Shown here: positions 13,701 through 27,830 of the stretch, one piece after another
How the letters are laid out: each line of letters starts with the position of its first letter
Position numbering within the stretch: position 1 is the stretch's first letter
From: Chamaea fasciata
Taxonomy: Eukaryota > Chordata > Aves > Passeriformes > Sylviidae
Length of the DNA stretch: 64,000 bases
Reading direction: 5' to 3'
Assembly (NCBI GenBank): GCA_029207755.1
Contig: JARCOQ010000016.1
Location: 935,001-999,000 of the forward strand
Position numbers and translations under genes: made by a program
Notes under the pieces: generated by a model
The model's input: only the letters and a program-made list of their open reading frames with translations
Database searches by the model: none
Told to the model about the DNA's origin: nothing

Positions 13701-14696
13701 GCTGTGTTGCAGCAGCATGCAGGGAAGATCTCCTTGCAGAGCTCTAAGAGCTGTGCTGATGTCTCAGCCAGGCATCTTCCCGCTCAGGCTGGGCTGTTCC
13801 TAGCCCTGCTCCTGGTGCTCGGTGTCCTTAGAGCCGATGCGCCACGGAGACCTCGAGTTTCAGGAAAAGGCAAAGGCAGCTGGCATTCCAGGCATCAGTT
13901 TTAGTCCCTGAAGAAAAAGAAAATATTCTTCCCGCCTTCCCAAAATACAAAGATTAGTGGCTGAGGATCAGTCGGGTTATCATTAAGGCAGGAGCTGATC
14001 AGGCCCCCTGCGGGGATGTTTGTGTGTTCCAGGTGTACGTGTTAATGGCTTTCCAAGGAAAACAAGGGACCATCAGTGTCTGGAGGGGCCGTCTAAGGAG
14101 TGGGTCATTGGCACATCTTTGCCGTGAGCTCAGAAAACTTTTCGGAAGTAAGAGCAGTGTTAAGTCTCCCTGGAAAAGAAATTCGAATTCCTGTTAATCA
14201 CATGTTCTGACACAAAAGCTGAAGTACACCACATGCCTCTCCTACCCATGTTTTTCTTCATCATCCTCTCAGCCCATTGTTTTTCAGAGGCCAAGTTTTC
14301 CTAAGGCTAATTTTTCTTTCCTTTTTTTCTTCAATTGGATTGATTCTTTGTTTCCTTCTTGGAAATGGCCTCACTTTTCCTATTCCCATAGATCTTTTTT
14401 CCCCTCTTTCTCTTGTGAAAAAGTGCAGCTGAAAGAGCTGCCATCACCTCCCAGTGCCTGCCTCGGGGATACAGGAGAACAGAAATGGGATCCCCTCCCT
14501 GGCACACAGCATGGATGTGCGTACCCTAAGCTCTCTTTGGAGTCAGAGGAGAGAAATGAGTGCTTTGAGGGCAGAAATGCCCTGAAGTGTGTTAGGTCAT
14601 GCTTCAGGTTGGGATGAAACACACCTAGATTCTTTAATGTCCAAATCAATCAGGGACATGACTACATTTAATTAAATTTATGTTTTAGCCCACTCT

Positions 14697-14805
14697 TTGA
14701 GTCAGCTAGTGACAGACATAGTGAATGACTTGGGCAAGTCACCAACCTGTAAATGGAATACTAATATGATTTTACTGGGGACTGTTAACTTGGTTAAGTC
14801 TTATT
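14697..14805 (+). mobile_element. Ancient MIR-like SINE fragment
   Basis: The segments GACTTGGGCAAGTCAC and ACCTGTAAATGGAATACTAATAT match the conserved MIR middle and tail pattern (CTTGGGCAAGTCAC...CTGTAAAATGGGGATAATAAT) in order and spacing, with a short deletion between them. MIR-type SINEs are old, inactive amniote elements and occur in bird genomes as worn fragments. It has no coding potential. Confidence 0.5.
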
Positions 14806-17800
14806 TTGGCCACAGAAGGATTTGGCTCTGTGCAGTGCTGTTATCCTATATTACTTTTGACCTTTGGACTCTTTTGCAATAGGAAGTTGTGTCATTTCTT
14901 TAATTGGCAAGGGCTGGTCCAACATCTGCACGCTCAGAGATCAGAGCTGGAGTTTCAGACCCCTCTCTTACAGGCCAGGGCTCTTCTGTCCAGAGAGCAG
15001 CTAACCCCTCTCTTTCCAGAGGGCTGCTGCTGTCTTGGGGAAGAGAGCAACAGAGGATGTTGAATGCTGTCCTCTTTGGGAAGGAGCAGTTTCTTTTCCT
15101 GGCTACGTGATGGCACTAGAAGGGCTCACTGCATCAAAACAGCCTGTGACAGGTGGAGGTAGCGAAAGGCCAAGGCCTGCCCCTCTGTTCTTGTCTCCCG
15201 GAGGGAAGGTGGGGGTCGGACAGCTGGAAGCATCTGCAGGTCACAGAGCACCTGAACTCAGACAAAGCACAAGGCACAGGTGAAGGGCTGAGCAGAAGGC
15301 TCAGCAGAAAACGTGCCCGATGGAGTGCCTTTGGCAGCATTACCAGCTCTCTCCGTTTCATTATCGATTCATAATATTTAATGATATAAAATTCTGTCTG
15401 TTTTCAAAAGCAAATAGACAAATTCCCCAAATAAAACCAAGCTTTTGTCAAGGAGACAAAACTGGCAAGTATTAACCGTAAAATTCAAACCTCCAGGCAA
15501 AAAAAAAACCCAACCAGTTGACCAGCAGGATCCAAAGTTACTTGTGAAGCTGCACCGTTTTATGCAATCCTATCAATTTTTAGGGGGCAATTCACAGATG
15601 TTGAGCACCCCAAAGCCTCCTCTATCTTCTCTAGTATTGGGACACATCCAGGTTGGCCCATGGTATTTTCCATCTCACTCCCTGCTTTATCCCGTTTTTA
15701 ATTGAATCTCAGATCTGGGGTCCCAGGATGCAACTGTGCTTGCTTTTGCACAATTACTCAAGTGCACATCAGCAAAATTGAAAGCCTTCTGCTATTTTCA
15801 TCTATGCTTTTTACCCAACAACATTGATATTCTTCATTTTTATATCCCACAGCTTTACCAAATTCTTTTGCCATGCAGTTCTTTGCTAGGTTTGCCTCTA
15901 CCATACATTATTTCCTCACAGGAACATCTTGACTTATAAAGGGGAGGACAATTCATCCTTCATCCTTTGCAGGTTGGGTTCACTGGCTCTGTAGGTTGAG
16001 GTGCTGCTCGTGTCCTTGGGAAAAAAAAAAAACCAAACCCTGCATGTTCAGCTCCATGCATGACAAATGAAAGAACAGGATATCCGGTTATTAGTTTTCT
16101 TAAACACTTCTGGCTTTTGGTACAGGATGTACCCAAGGGAACGACCTTGCTCAGTCATCATTATGGTGACAGCTTCCTCCATCTGCCCTCTGTGGAGGCA
16201 TCTGCAGGGACTCCCTGTTCTTTCACTTCTCCCCAAAAGGCAAGAGAGATGTTCAGTTTGATGCCCACAGTCAGTAGGTGCTGTGCTGTTTTAGCAAGGT
16301 GCTATCCTTTTATGTTGGACCACAAGCAGGAAAGTGGCCTTCACCTCTCAGAGGATCAACGTTCAAATAACACTGGATGGTTCTGATGTTGTGCAGGACT
16401 GTGGGATAGCACTTCTCAGCTCGTCAGTTAGATGTGCAGTACCTCTGACCCTTGTTACCCCCAAGATTTACAACTTTCAAAGTGTGCTGCCGGAAAAATC
16501 TCATGCTGTGATGGTGTGAAAAAAAATCGCATGAGAAAAAAACGGCTTCTCAATGCAAACCCCTTTGGTTACATCTTCTCTCCTTTCACTTCCTCCTCAC
16601 CAGCTGAGCAAAAGCAAGCAAGAACAGCAAGGACCACAAAAGCGATTGTAGCAGAGAAGCTGCCCATGGTTCTGTTGTAGGCAGCTGAGCCCCACAGAGC
16701 CCCTCACTGGAGGGAGTTAGAAGAGTAAAAGTGAGAAAACCTGTGGGTTGAGATAGAGGCAGTTTAATAGGAAATGCAGAAGCCCCATGCAGAAACAAAG
16801 CAAAACAAGGGAATCGCTCACCACTTGCCCTGGGCAGGTGGATCTTCAGCCATCCCAGGAAAGCAGGGCTCTCTCATGCCAGTCACTTGGGAACAAAATG
16901 CTGCCATTCTGAACATCCCCCCTTTCATCTTCTGCAGATTTATGTGCTGAGCTAACAGCAGTATGGTGTGCGGTGTCCTGCGGGTCAGCGGGGGTCAGGT
17001 GGCCTGGCTGGTTCCTGCACACCCCCAGCCTCCTGGCTGCTTGGGTGGCGTGAGGAGCAGAAAAGGCCTTGCCTCTGTGTAAGCACTGCTTGGCAGGAAC
17101 AAAAACAGCCCTGAATTGGGAACTCTGTTTTCAGCACAAATTGGAAATACAGCCCCACACCAGCTAACTAGTCAAAACCAGCGCAAGTTCTAGCTCAGCT
17201 GACTAGCAGTTCTTCCTATCAGAGCTAAAGGAGAAGCTGATGCAGACCATGTTTTCTATATCCTCGGATTTTTGGCAGTTACAAGCACTAAAAATACCTA
17301 TGAAAGAAGAGGACATGGTCTGAAACCAGCAAGGACTGCCTAAACCTGAGGTAGCAAAGTGGCTAGTTTCCCGTGTGTCATTTGGGAGTGGGCATCAGGA
17401 CAGGCTGTGTCTGTTAGTGCTTTTTCCAGTTGTATTTGAGCTTGTGGGTCCAGTTTTAAACCTCAGTAGTTAGTCCAGCTTGTGCGATTTACTCTGCTTG
17501 TACTGAGAGATGCCTTTCCTCTTTCCCATTTAATTATGGGGAAGCATACCCTAACTATGAATATAGGATAACTTATATAAGTCTGTGCTACTTGGAAGGC
17601 TGCAGTTGGCATATGGAGGCAGCCTTGAAATCTTCTGTCCTAAATCAACAGCTGTTTTTCCCAAGGAAAAATTCCGGAATAGAATACATCAACATTTTCC
17701 TGCAAGACATTTGGCTAAATCATTTAGCACACGGTGCCTATGGTATCTTTTACCTTATCTGTTCAGAGTGCTCTAATATCTAGTGAGCTGCTGTTGCCTG

Positions 17801-19482
17801 CACAGAATGTACTCATTTGGTTGAAATTCTCGTTAACATCAGCTGAGCTCTGTGTAACTTGGGAACAATCTGTGTTTCCTGTAGTCCGACCCTGCTTCAT
17901 GTGCCTCCAAGGCACTCATGCCCTGCCAGATCTACCCCACCAGGACAGCTGGTGGCAACCCAGTGCTTTTTTAGTTCCTGGATCTCCTTGAAAAAGGATG
18001 TATGGAATGCTGTTGTAAACAGATGTGAAAATAGCTTTGAACTCATACCATAAATCATTAGGAGAAAGATCCATTCCACACTGATGCAGATACACTGCCC
18101 TGCAGGCAGTGAAGAAAATGTTCTTTGAATGACAGTCCCTGCCACAGTTAGGAGTGGAACACAGGAGTAAGAGGCATTGAGAAGAATCTGGGGTTCGGGT
18201 AACCAGTTAAAGTATTCTCCCAGAACCGTTGAGTCTGAAGTACGCAGAAAGGTCATTAATGACATGCAAAGGATCTTGCAGCTGCCCAGGATGTGGGAAA
18301 ATAAATGTGGGTTTTGTTCTAAAGATTGTATCTATCTTTAATTCTGCAAGTATAAAGCCCTTGCTTTGTAGTTTAAACAGAGTGGTACCAGAAGTTAAAA
18401 GGAAAAGGCTGCTCTCAGGCAGAAGCATGCTTGCATAAGAGGAGGCATTTACAAGAAATATGAAGCTGTAACTCCTTTTGGTTTCAACCTCTTCTACCAG
18501 AATAGAGACCATTATCTCTCTAAAGGCAGAAGTCCTTGTTCATGATTGTAGGGTCATATAACGGAGTCCAGCAGCATCAGATGATTAGAAATGCACTGAG
18601 CTCTAGGTGCCTTAAGGTAATTAAGGTAATTCCTACTGGAGCGGAGCGTGAACTTCATATTGGGGCATATTCTGGTATAACTATTTTGACCAAGTAATGT
18701 TAGCAGCATAAAAGTAGGCTTGATTAGACCAAAAGTTAGCGTGGAAATTCATTAGTAGTGGCAGACCTTGTAGCACAGTTTGTGCTTCAACTCGGTTCCT
18801 GCACGGTTGTCGTCCTGAATTGTCACCTCGCAAGGTTCATAAGGCTCAGGTTCAAAGACTTAGAAAACAAGAACTTAATGTATTTTTAATGTAGACAGAC
18901 TTTTGATACACTTTTGTCTTTGAGGCAATTAAGATAGCTTCATGTTTCCTTGCTGTTTTTCCCCCCAAGGCACAAGGCGGATTGTGGTCTGTTTGCTGTG
19001 CTGGGCCCAGATTAAAGCCTAAGACAGGTAAGAGATTCAAAGCTGTTAGGAGACAAAGCTGAGAGCAGGAAGATGAAAAGAGTGACCCACATGAATGACA
19101 AGTTTTCTAAAGTCTTTCTGTTTTCACCCACAACCAAATCTCGGAGCTGCCCTTTGCTAGCTGACAGTCCTGTTATTAAAGCAGCAGTTTAGCTTGAGGG
19201 TAAGACTTCAGATCCTAGGATACGTGAGCCCTTTCATAACAACTTTGATCTTCAGTGTGGGAGGTCCAAAGCCTGCTTTCCATCCCCGCTATCAACAAAA
19301 GAGTAGAAGCTTTATGGGCAGTGGATTGTTTGCTGGTGCCATTAGTTTTAGCCTCCAACACTGGTCCTCAGCACCTTGCCTTTGAAGATGCGTCACACAC
19401 AGCATTCCCCTCACCACGCGTGTCCCTGCGCCAGGCAGCTGCTGCCTGCCTTTGTGGGTACTGGGGGTGGCAGCTGAAGGGC

Positions 19483-19524
19483 TGCAGGCAGCGTTGCAGT
19501 CCCTGCAGGCAGCGTTGCAGTCCC
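19483..19524. repeat. Two perfect copies of a 21-bp tandem repeat
   Basis: TGCAGGCAGCGTTGCAGTCCC occurs at 19483-19503 and again at 19504-19524, with the first five bases repeated once more after that. The unit is a multiple of three, so the frames through it stay open, but nothing suggests a gene. Confidence 0.9.
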
Positions 19525-22500
19525 TGCAGCCCGAGCAGGTGACTCTGAAGCAGTGGGCACTGCAGAGAGGCCAAGAGCTGAGCCAGCCCGCAGCTGCTGT
19601 AGGAGCCTTAGAGCTGGAGCTCAGAACCCCCTCTCCACACACAGTTCTGAGGGTTGGTTCTTGAAATGAGAAATGTCTAAAGGGAGAAGAAAATGTTTTG
19701 GCAGCTCTGCGATTCTTGGCAGTGTCTTGCTTAATTGGAGAACACGTTCAGCAGATGGCACTGAGTTAACCTCAGCAGGCTGCTGGGTGAAATTGTGCTT
19801 TAAAAACCTGCTCACAGGGATACACATTTCTTCTGATAGAGTTCACGGCAACCCAGTATAGCATTCCAGAAATCCCCATTTAACTACACTCTGATTGATT
19901 TTCTCCACCAAAATCTTTTATATGTCACTTACCTAATGCCCAGCTGAAGCTTAAGACAGTTCAAGTGCCCCTGTGCCAGTTTGGGCCCCAGTGACAGAAT
20001 TGTTGTTAATCCTCTTCCAGGACTTTGCAGTATATATTTTTTCTTTTATACTAAAACAAATAAAGCACATTTTAAGAATAAAATAAGAAAATGTTTATAC
20101 TAAAATATTTGTAGAAAGGGAATCCTTGCATGCTTCATAGATGGGACATTTTACTGAGTGTTTTTAAATTTTGTCCCATCTCAGACCAAACCGTATCTAG
20201 TGAAGGTGCCAAAGTAAACTAGAGATAATAGCTTTACAATAGCTGTGTTCCTGTAAGACACTTCTTCCTTATCTGTGGACTTTAATTTTTTTCTGCACCT
20301 TTTTTCTTATTTCCTTCTTGCCCCAATTTTGACCATACAGGGTTGATACTCTCTTTCAGCCCCCTCTAGCCTTTTGCTCTGGGGCTCACTGCAGACACTC
20401 CAATCTCACATCTACCCTTTCTTCTCTTCAAACGTTTCTTTTTCGTTTCTCTGGACCTGTGTGTATTTCTCCTGCTCTTAAAATATTAAAGTGGTGTCCT
20501 TTTAGATATAAGTTCACTAAATGTACTGTACATTAGTTTCATTGACTGAGCTCTATAGGAAGCTGTTATAAATACAGCTTTTTCCAAAAGTAGTATAAAC
20601 AATCTAAGAAACTGAGATCTGTCAGATAGAAATATCCACTTATATTAAACAGACTCAGGAAACTGTGAATTGGAGTATTTACCATGTGAGTGTTTGCATT
20701 TTGTGATTTACCAAAGCTGGATCTTGTGCAGGTCTTCTACTCAATGTGATCTTGATACTAACTTACGGTGTGTGGTGTTTGTCAGTAGGAGTGAGTGGCA
20801 TAGTGCAACCTCGAGTGAAAATAGAAATTGTGTTCAGCTTCTCATGGCACAGCAGCAGGATTTTCCCTTCTCTCCAGCATGCTTCCTGCTGCTTTTCCCA
20901 GTAATTTTAACTACCAAATAAGGGCTATTCTGGGCTATTTTCCTGAGCTAGTTAAGCTCAGTGATATTAAACTGTATTTTCCTTTGGTGATGCTGAATTC
21001 TTTGCCTATTCTTCTATTGCTCTTTAATATCCCCTCCATACCATTCATCCTGACTGTTGGTTCACGTTTGCTGCACCAGGAGTATTTGCTGAGGAGAGGA
21101 CGGGCTCTGTAGTCAAGGAGGGGGCTGCATCTCCAGCCAGAACTGGCAGCAGCACCAGTCATCCCACCAAAGTGATGTGGCTGAATGGCTGCTGGGTGCT
21201 GTGAGTACACAGCTGCTTGAAGAACTCGCACGGGGGACAGGACGTGAGTGTGTGAGGTAAAATCTGAGGTCATTCATTTCCTGCTCCAGAATAGGTGAGT
21301 GGCATGGGTTCTGAGGGGGGCACGGCAGCAAGACATTTCTGGATGTTCCTGGTAGCAGAGCTTGCATAAAATGCTTCATCCTCTAACAATGAATCAATTT
21401 CCTGCTTTCCATGATCAACATATGTATAATCCACCTCTGAACCTTGTAATTGCTGCTAAGATGTGGATTGTGTGTCTGACTGTGCCCAATTCCTGTAATT
21501 TGTACTGCAGCACTGAAGGAGCCTGTGGGGGGATGACTTGAGAAGAACAATACTATCAGTTGTATTGTCTGCCACTTTTCATCACACTGAGTCAGTTCCA
21601 CAGAGGAAACATTTTTTCCAGTCTAGTTTCTTTTTTTTTGTCATAAAGCAAACCCTTGATTCGTTACTGAGTAATTCTGGTGCTTAAGTCCAGTGTTTCC
21701 TCTTTCCAGCTAGTGAACATATAGACCTCCAGAGATGGATAAGGGTTAACTGGAAATGGTGATTAGAACAGGGAATTTGAATATGGGAAGAAAGTAAAAT
21801 GTGAATTAAAAATAAACGACTTTTTTTAACACTGGTGAAGGTGGCACTTACTCAAAATGCTTATCTTTGAAACACCAGATGGCATTCAGGGAGGCATGAA
21901 ATTTGGATGTGGGCTGAAAACAGCTGGACTTAAGTCCTGGTTAAAGGACTTTATCTTAGAATCTATATCTTTTAAACTTCTGACCAGAACATTTCAGCTC
22001 TGCCCCAGTCAGACTGGGCTGCCGAACACTGGAATGCATTTCGTTACTCTCTATGTTGCAGTTACCTTGAAGTAGGGGGGAATTCTCAGCATATAAATAC
22101 TTGGCAATGAGACTATTGCTTAAAGAAAAGTTTCATGTGTCTGGATCTGCTTCGAAACCCCCCTGTATTTTGAGGAAGAACAGCGTAAATATGAATCATT
22201 GCTCTCAGCGAACATCAGTTCTGGAGGGCTGCCAGATGAGGTGGCTTTGGAGTCCTGCGTTTGGCCCCGGCGGCACCAGGAGGCCGCCCTGGATGCTCAG
22301 TGTGCGAGGCGCTGGCCCTGCCCGCTGGGAGCGTTTCTTAAATGATGTCCAGACTTCTGCAATGCCAGCTCTTCCTCACAAACCTGACGCTTGTAGAGGA
22401 AGAGGGAGGGGGTTTTCCCGGGCCTTTCGTGCATCTGTCATGAGGACAAATTTCTTAAAAAGGAGTAGGATTACTATAACCCATTTACAATCCTGTTAAA

Positions 22501-25500
22501 AGCAAAAAAGAAACTGAAATTACACATGCAGTTCTGTTAATGAGAGGTTTGAGGTAATTTTGTTTTAATTCAATGACCATTTAGCAGGAATGAAATCCAC
22601 TGACTCAGATCTGTGTTTATTTAGTGTCTTTTAGATGAAATACTTTTCAAAAGCTTTCTGAGTTTTCTCTGCCATGCCACTAACATGTCACTCGAATCCC
22701 TGATAAAAACCCAAAGTTGGTCTAAACCAATGTTACAAGTTAAGAGTGAAATGCTAGAAAAAGGCAGCTTCTTTCCTGGAAACCCTTCATCCCCGGGCTA
22801 TTTCTGCCACACAGGCTCCAAGCAGCTGCTGCACCATGTGACGTGATTATCTGAAAGGCTGTACTTTGGAGTAAAAGGAGCACTATTGATTCTCATTCTG
22901 AACAGTTACTGAAACCGAGGAGGAAAGGGAGTGAGGGGTTGTTAAGTTCAGGTAAAGTAAAACAGAGATAATGACAGCTGCGTGGAAAACAAAGCAGAGG
23001 GGCAGCCAAAATGTCTGGCTGCCTTTAAAGCTGCATAATTCTGTACCAGCGAACTTCGGGGAAACAGACAGGTTTGTTTTCCAGGAAGAGATAATAATGT
23101 AGAAACCTCTTTCTTGTGGCTTTCTTTAATCGCATGGAGGGATGGTGTTAAAAACCAAGCATGTAGAGAGACGCTCCCTTTGAACTACAAAAGCACAAGG
23201 TATCCCAGACTCGGTTCACTAAACGGGCACTTTACTGAAACTGGCAGTCACTTCTCCTGTTGAGCTGATCTCCTGTATCTCTTTTAAAAACAAATACTTG
23301 AGCAGCCTTAGCTGCTGCAGTAGTGTCAGGACGATTCAAGTGTGCAGAGCGCACATCTCTGCCATCAGCGTGCATGTGCCACATGGAATGTTTCTCTGCA
23401 AACATGTTGAGCGTGTTTGACAACAGCTGTGCCAATCTGGTTAGAGTACTTTTACTAGCTGAGTAGTCAATTCTCCAAAACCGTGCCTGGGAACATTTTG
23501 GTGATGTACACCATAATATCCTCTTTTGTTTCACATTCGTAGGTCGCCTCTTGCTTCTAGTGCAGAATGAGCTGTCGTTTTTTGTGCATGTGCGGGAACA
23601 AATCAATCCCTGTTGTGTGTTCCCTCAGTGTTTCCTAGGGCAGCTGAGCTCTTTGGCGCTGTGCATCCTGCGTCTGAAGCACCTTCAGAAAGCACCGGTG
23701 TACCAAGTTCTGCTACAGGCAGCGAGACAGAGAGACACCCGATCCTGGCAGAGATCTCTGTGGCGCAGAAGAGCTTCGTTAGTCAGTGAACAGGGGGAAA
23801 GTTAATTTGCTCTGCCCCAGCCCTGCCAAGGGCCGATTCTGTTGCAGTGAGTTGAGGTGAGACCATACTGTAGCAGAGCAGTTGGTTTATGGCCCCTTTT
23901 GTTCTCCCTCATCTTCCTCACGCCGTGTTCTTCAGCCAGAAGGAGTAACCAAAGCACAGCAGGCTCAGCACTCGGCCTGAGCCCACGCGCCCTGCTGCTT
24001 CCCTGAGTGGGAAGAACATCCTCCAGGGAGAAGGTACTGCCCTGAGGGGTTCCTCTCCCAGAGCTACTCTCTTCCCTCATGTATGATTCAAACACCGAGA
24101 AAGCTGAAGTTTTAAAAAAGTATTCTGCAGCAAGATGAAAGGACTTAACAGCTCCGGTGCAAAAAAATAAGCCTACTGGCCTAAAGCCTGCTCTTTCTTT
24201 TCAAGGAATTACCAACAGGCAGATTGCAACAATCATCTTCCAAATTAGAGTAACCTACCACATTTTCTGTGAAAATAATTTTGGATTCCAGTAAGTTAAA
24301 AATTGCCGTTGTTTTATCCCCTCCTTCTTCCCTCCCTCTTCCCATTTTTCCAAGAATTCAGTATTGTCCCCTATGCTTTCTTCGAAGCAGTGACGATGTG
24401 TGTGCACCAGTTATCCGAAGGAAGCCTTGTGTAGTCCCTGCACGTGCCTGCTCTTGGCCAAGAGGCTTTGGCTCTTTGTGCACTCAGAAAAGACTCTGCT
24501 CTTTCTTCCTCTCCGAGGTCTAGACCTCCACAGGTCATTGGAAACGTTCTCTCCATTGCCAGTAGCTTTTGGATCAGACCCTCGGGCTCTTACCCAGCTG
24601 CAGCTCTCCCCTGAGGAGAGCGTGGCTTGTGCACAGTGAACATCTGATGGCCCTGCCCATGCAATCACCAATTAAATCCACCCTGATGCAGAAGGTGTGA
24701 CAACCCGAATAAAACTGGCTGCTTTAAATTTCTTATGTTTTGGAAAGAACTCAAATTTTTTTGAGATTTCTTTGAAGATCGGTTTTGTGGTCGCTGTCAA
24801 CTTTCTGCAGCAAATTCAATGTGAATTTTGCCTAGTTTGAAATATCCTTTGACCAGTCGGTGACATGTTTTTTCTCTTGGGCAGTCTTTCATTTTACTCC
24901 ATAAGTATTCAGCCTTAATTACATCTGTTTGGTTTTAGTTCGGGATTGTTGGTTGGGGTTTGGGTTGTTTGGGATTTGTTTTTGCTGTGAAATCTAAATA
25001 TAGTGTTTAAAGTTCTAACTTACCCCTCCTGAAGAATTAAGAGATAGGACATTTGTCGTCAACTTTTTCTTCAAGATTTTCAAATCAGAAAGGCACTTTC
25101 TGCGACAGAATTAGCAAAGCCAATCATTTGATAAGTTTTTTGGATCCTACGTGTCGCATTATTAATAGACGCTGAATGATTTCTCTCAGCCATAAGGTAT
25201 GTGCTTTCAGTTCAGCATTTTATTTGCAGTCTGATTCTGCCAAACTCAACAGAGGATTCCTGCAATAGCTGTCCAGTGACTCTGGTGTGGAATGAGAAGT
25301 CTTTTATTGGTGTTCTGCATGATGGGTTTGCCAGTTTTGTAAACAAACAGGAGCTGGCCCACCCTGGCCACTTTCTCCTGCTCTGCTTTGCACCAGTGCC
25401 CACATTTCTTGGACACCTTTTTTTAGCCATTTTTTCTCCTTACTGTGACATGACTGGGGTTTGGTTTTTTTTTTTTCCTTTAAAATAACAAGTTGTCTTG

Positions 25501-27744
25501 GCTCTAGAAGAGTCCAGGAGCCACCAGAAAGGCCACCACAGGATTCCGTGGCCCTGGAGCAGGGATGGAGGAAGGGCAGGTTGAGGCAGAAGCTGCCGGA
25601 TTGTCAGTGTCGCAGCTCTCTGTGACACCACACTCTTGAGTTGTTTAAAAAAATGCTCTGTCGACATTGTTTCTATCATGCAAAATACACAGCCAGCAGC
25701 CTTCTAGTTTCTGGCTGACAAAAAAAAGAAAGATAAACTTATGGAGGACAATTTCACTTTCAGGAATGCAAAATGTGCATTGGGCCTGGTTTTACTTACC
25801 AGACTTGAGCAGTTTGGATTCAGAGCAACTCAAAGAAAGGTTATACTGACTGTTGTGGGTCCCAGCTACTTGGACTAAGTCCTTCAGGTTACCTTTAACA
25901 CTTTTAATGGTAAAAGTGAAGTAACGGGTGGAGAGCCCATAAACAGTATGGGTAAGTCTGGTTTTCTGGAGCTTTTTTTAACCTGCCTACCAGTTTCAGC
26001 GTGGAGGATCAACCACTCAGTTACAGGAGCAGACTGAGGGCGCTGCAGTGTTTATGTGGGCAGTGGAAAGAATTGTCTGCTACAGCTAGAAAGAGGAGTA
26101 GGATCTGCCATGTGTGAGTGGTTAACGGAGTTACCGTACAGCTCCTTGGATGCAATGGGATCCTTTTTCACTTTCCATGAGTAAATGCATTTGCCCTACC
26201 AAGTAAGGACTTCAAAGTGTAACAAATCGCCATTTTAAGGAAAATTATGGAAACTTCACATAGCAACATCATAGCGAGTGAACAGGCACCACTCTTCCCA
26301 ATGCTAACTGTTTCCATCACTACTTTCAAACAGTGCAGCAGTCTGTGCTTTGGTTCTCGCCTACCGGAGTACATTCATCGGCCCAACACGTGTCTTTGTG
26401 TGCTCTCACCACACCCGCCTCCTGTTTCGCTTTCCCCCAGCTGCTGGCAGCGTATCTTTCAGCTGATAGGGGTGCCTGGGACTCCTTCTATCAGCCTGCA
26501 CATGGCACAGGGGTTCAAGCTTGCCAAGAAGTAGCTGGGCGGCTGTGTTTAGACCACTATCAAAATGACTAATGCCTGCTGAGAGCCTGAGTAGGTTGGC
26601 TCAGAACCAGCTCCTCCTGTACTACACAGCTTCTTACTCGTGCCAGCATAGACACGGGGAGAAACTCTGCCTGCCTCTGTCCTTTGCTGTCATTCAGCTG
26701 CAGCAAGTCTGTGCTTGCCCCCTCCCACTGGGAAGGGACAGGGCAGACTCCACAACTTGTGGAACAGCAGTTTTGGAAACCACACAGGAGGAGACGCACA
26801 GGGAAATGCCACTTGTTTCCTTACAGATTTTTCCAGGGGAAGAGGAGGGAAATCCTCCACTTTTACTTCGGGGAGAGGGCATGGTCCCCTTCCCCCGCCG
26901 CTGTATTTTCCAGCTTTTTGAGGGTAAAGAAGTCACGACGGCCGCACTTGTGACTTTTTCCTATCTCTTCCTTGCTCACTTGCAGCCTGGTTGCCATGTT
27001 GTACATGGCTTCTGAAGCCAGCAGAGGTTTTTTTAAGAGGGCTCCCATTCCCCAGATTGTCTGTGAGTGCAAATACTCCTTGAGTGTCATCAGTCTGAAG
27101 AGAAGGCAAATGGTGGAGAAGAGAATGAGGTTGTGACATGATTTCCCTGTGTTGCATCTGTAGGAAGTTCTCTGCAGAGCCCTGTTTGTTCATGTAGAGC
27201 AACCGAGCCCCTTTCCACTAGCTAGGTATCGATCAAAAACCCAGGTATTAGAATTACACTATATTAATGGAAATTAATACACAATTTTTTTCTCTGATTC
27301 CCAGGCAAATAATGTTTCCAAGAGATTCAATAATCAGATGTGAAAATTTTGACCCAGGTATGACTATGGCTTTTAGCTGTGTCCTTTGGGATTGTCAAAA
27401 TAAAACAAAGGAAAGAGCAAAATCCTGAAAAGAAATCTCAGTGTTACTCGTATCAAATGCTAAAAATCAGAACAGAGCCTCTAAGCATCTGAGCACTGGC
27501 AAGCTCCTGAAATAAGAGAGTCACCACGTTGAAGTTTATCACTGGTGAGATGACAAATGGAAGACTAATATTCTGATCTGCAAACTGATTCTCCTAAATT
27601 AGGTCATGCACTTTCTGTCTGCAGGAAGAATGGGCAAGGAAGCACTTCTGACTTTGTTGTACTGATGTTTCTGTCAGTATTGACACCCTGTTTCTGTTAC
27701 TGTCAGAGCTGCGCAGAGATTTCACAGGTAGAACTGACTGGCGC

Positions 27745-27830
27745 AGGCTGGGTGATGTTATGTGCTGGGTCACACAGTAAGTCAATCTTTGTACTGAAAT
27801 CAAGACTCTTGACTAGTCCTAGGAGGGAGA
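27745..27830 (+). mobile_element. Ancient MIR-like SINE fragment
   Basis: GGTCACACAGTAAGTCA followed by TGAAATCAAGACTCTTGACTAGTCCT resembles the MIR pattern AAGGTCACACAGTAAGTCAGTGGCAGAGC...AACCCAGGACTCCTGACTCCCAGTCC. Only about 80 bases align by eye, so this is a moderate call. A repeat-library search would settle it. Confidence 0.45.

Noticed and set aside
26572..27015. 147-codon plus-strand frame
   Set aside because: Several overlapping frames on both strands are equally long, which points to local stop scarcity rather than a gene.
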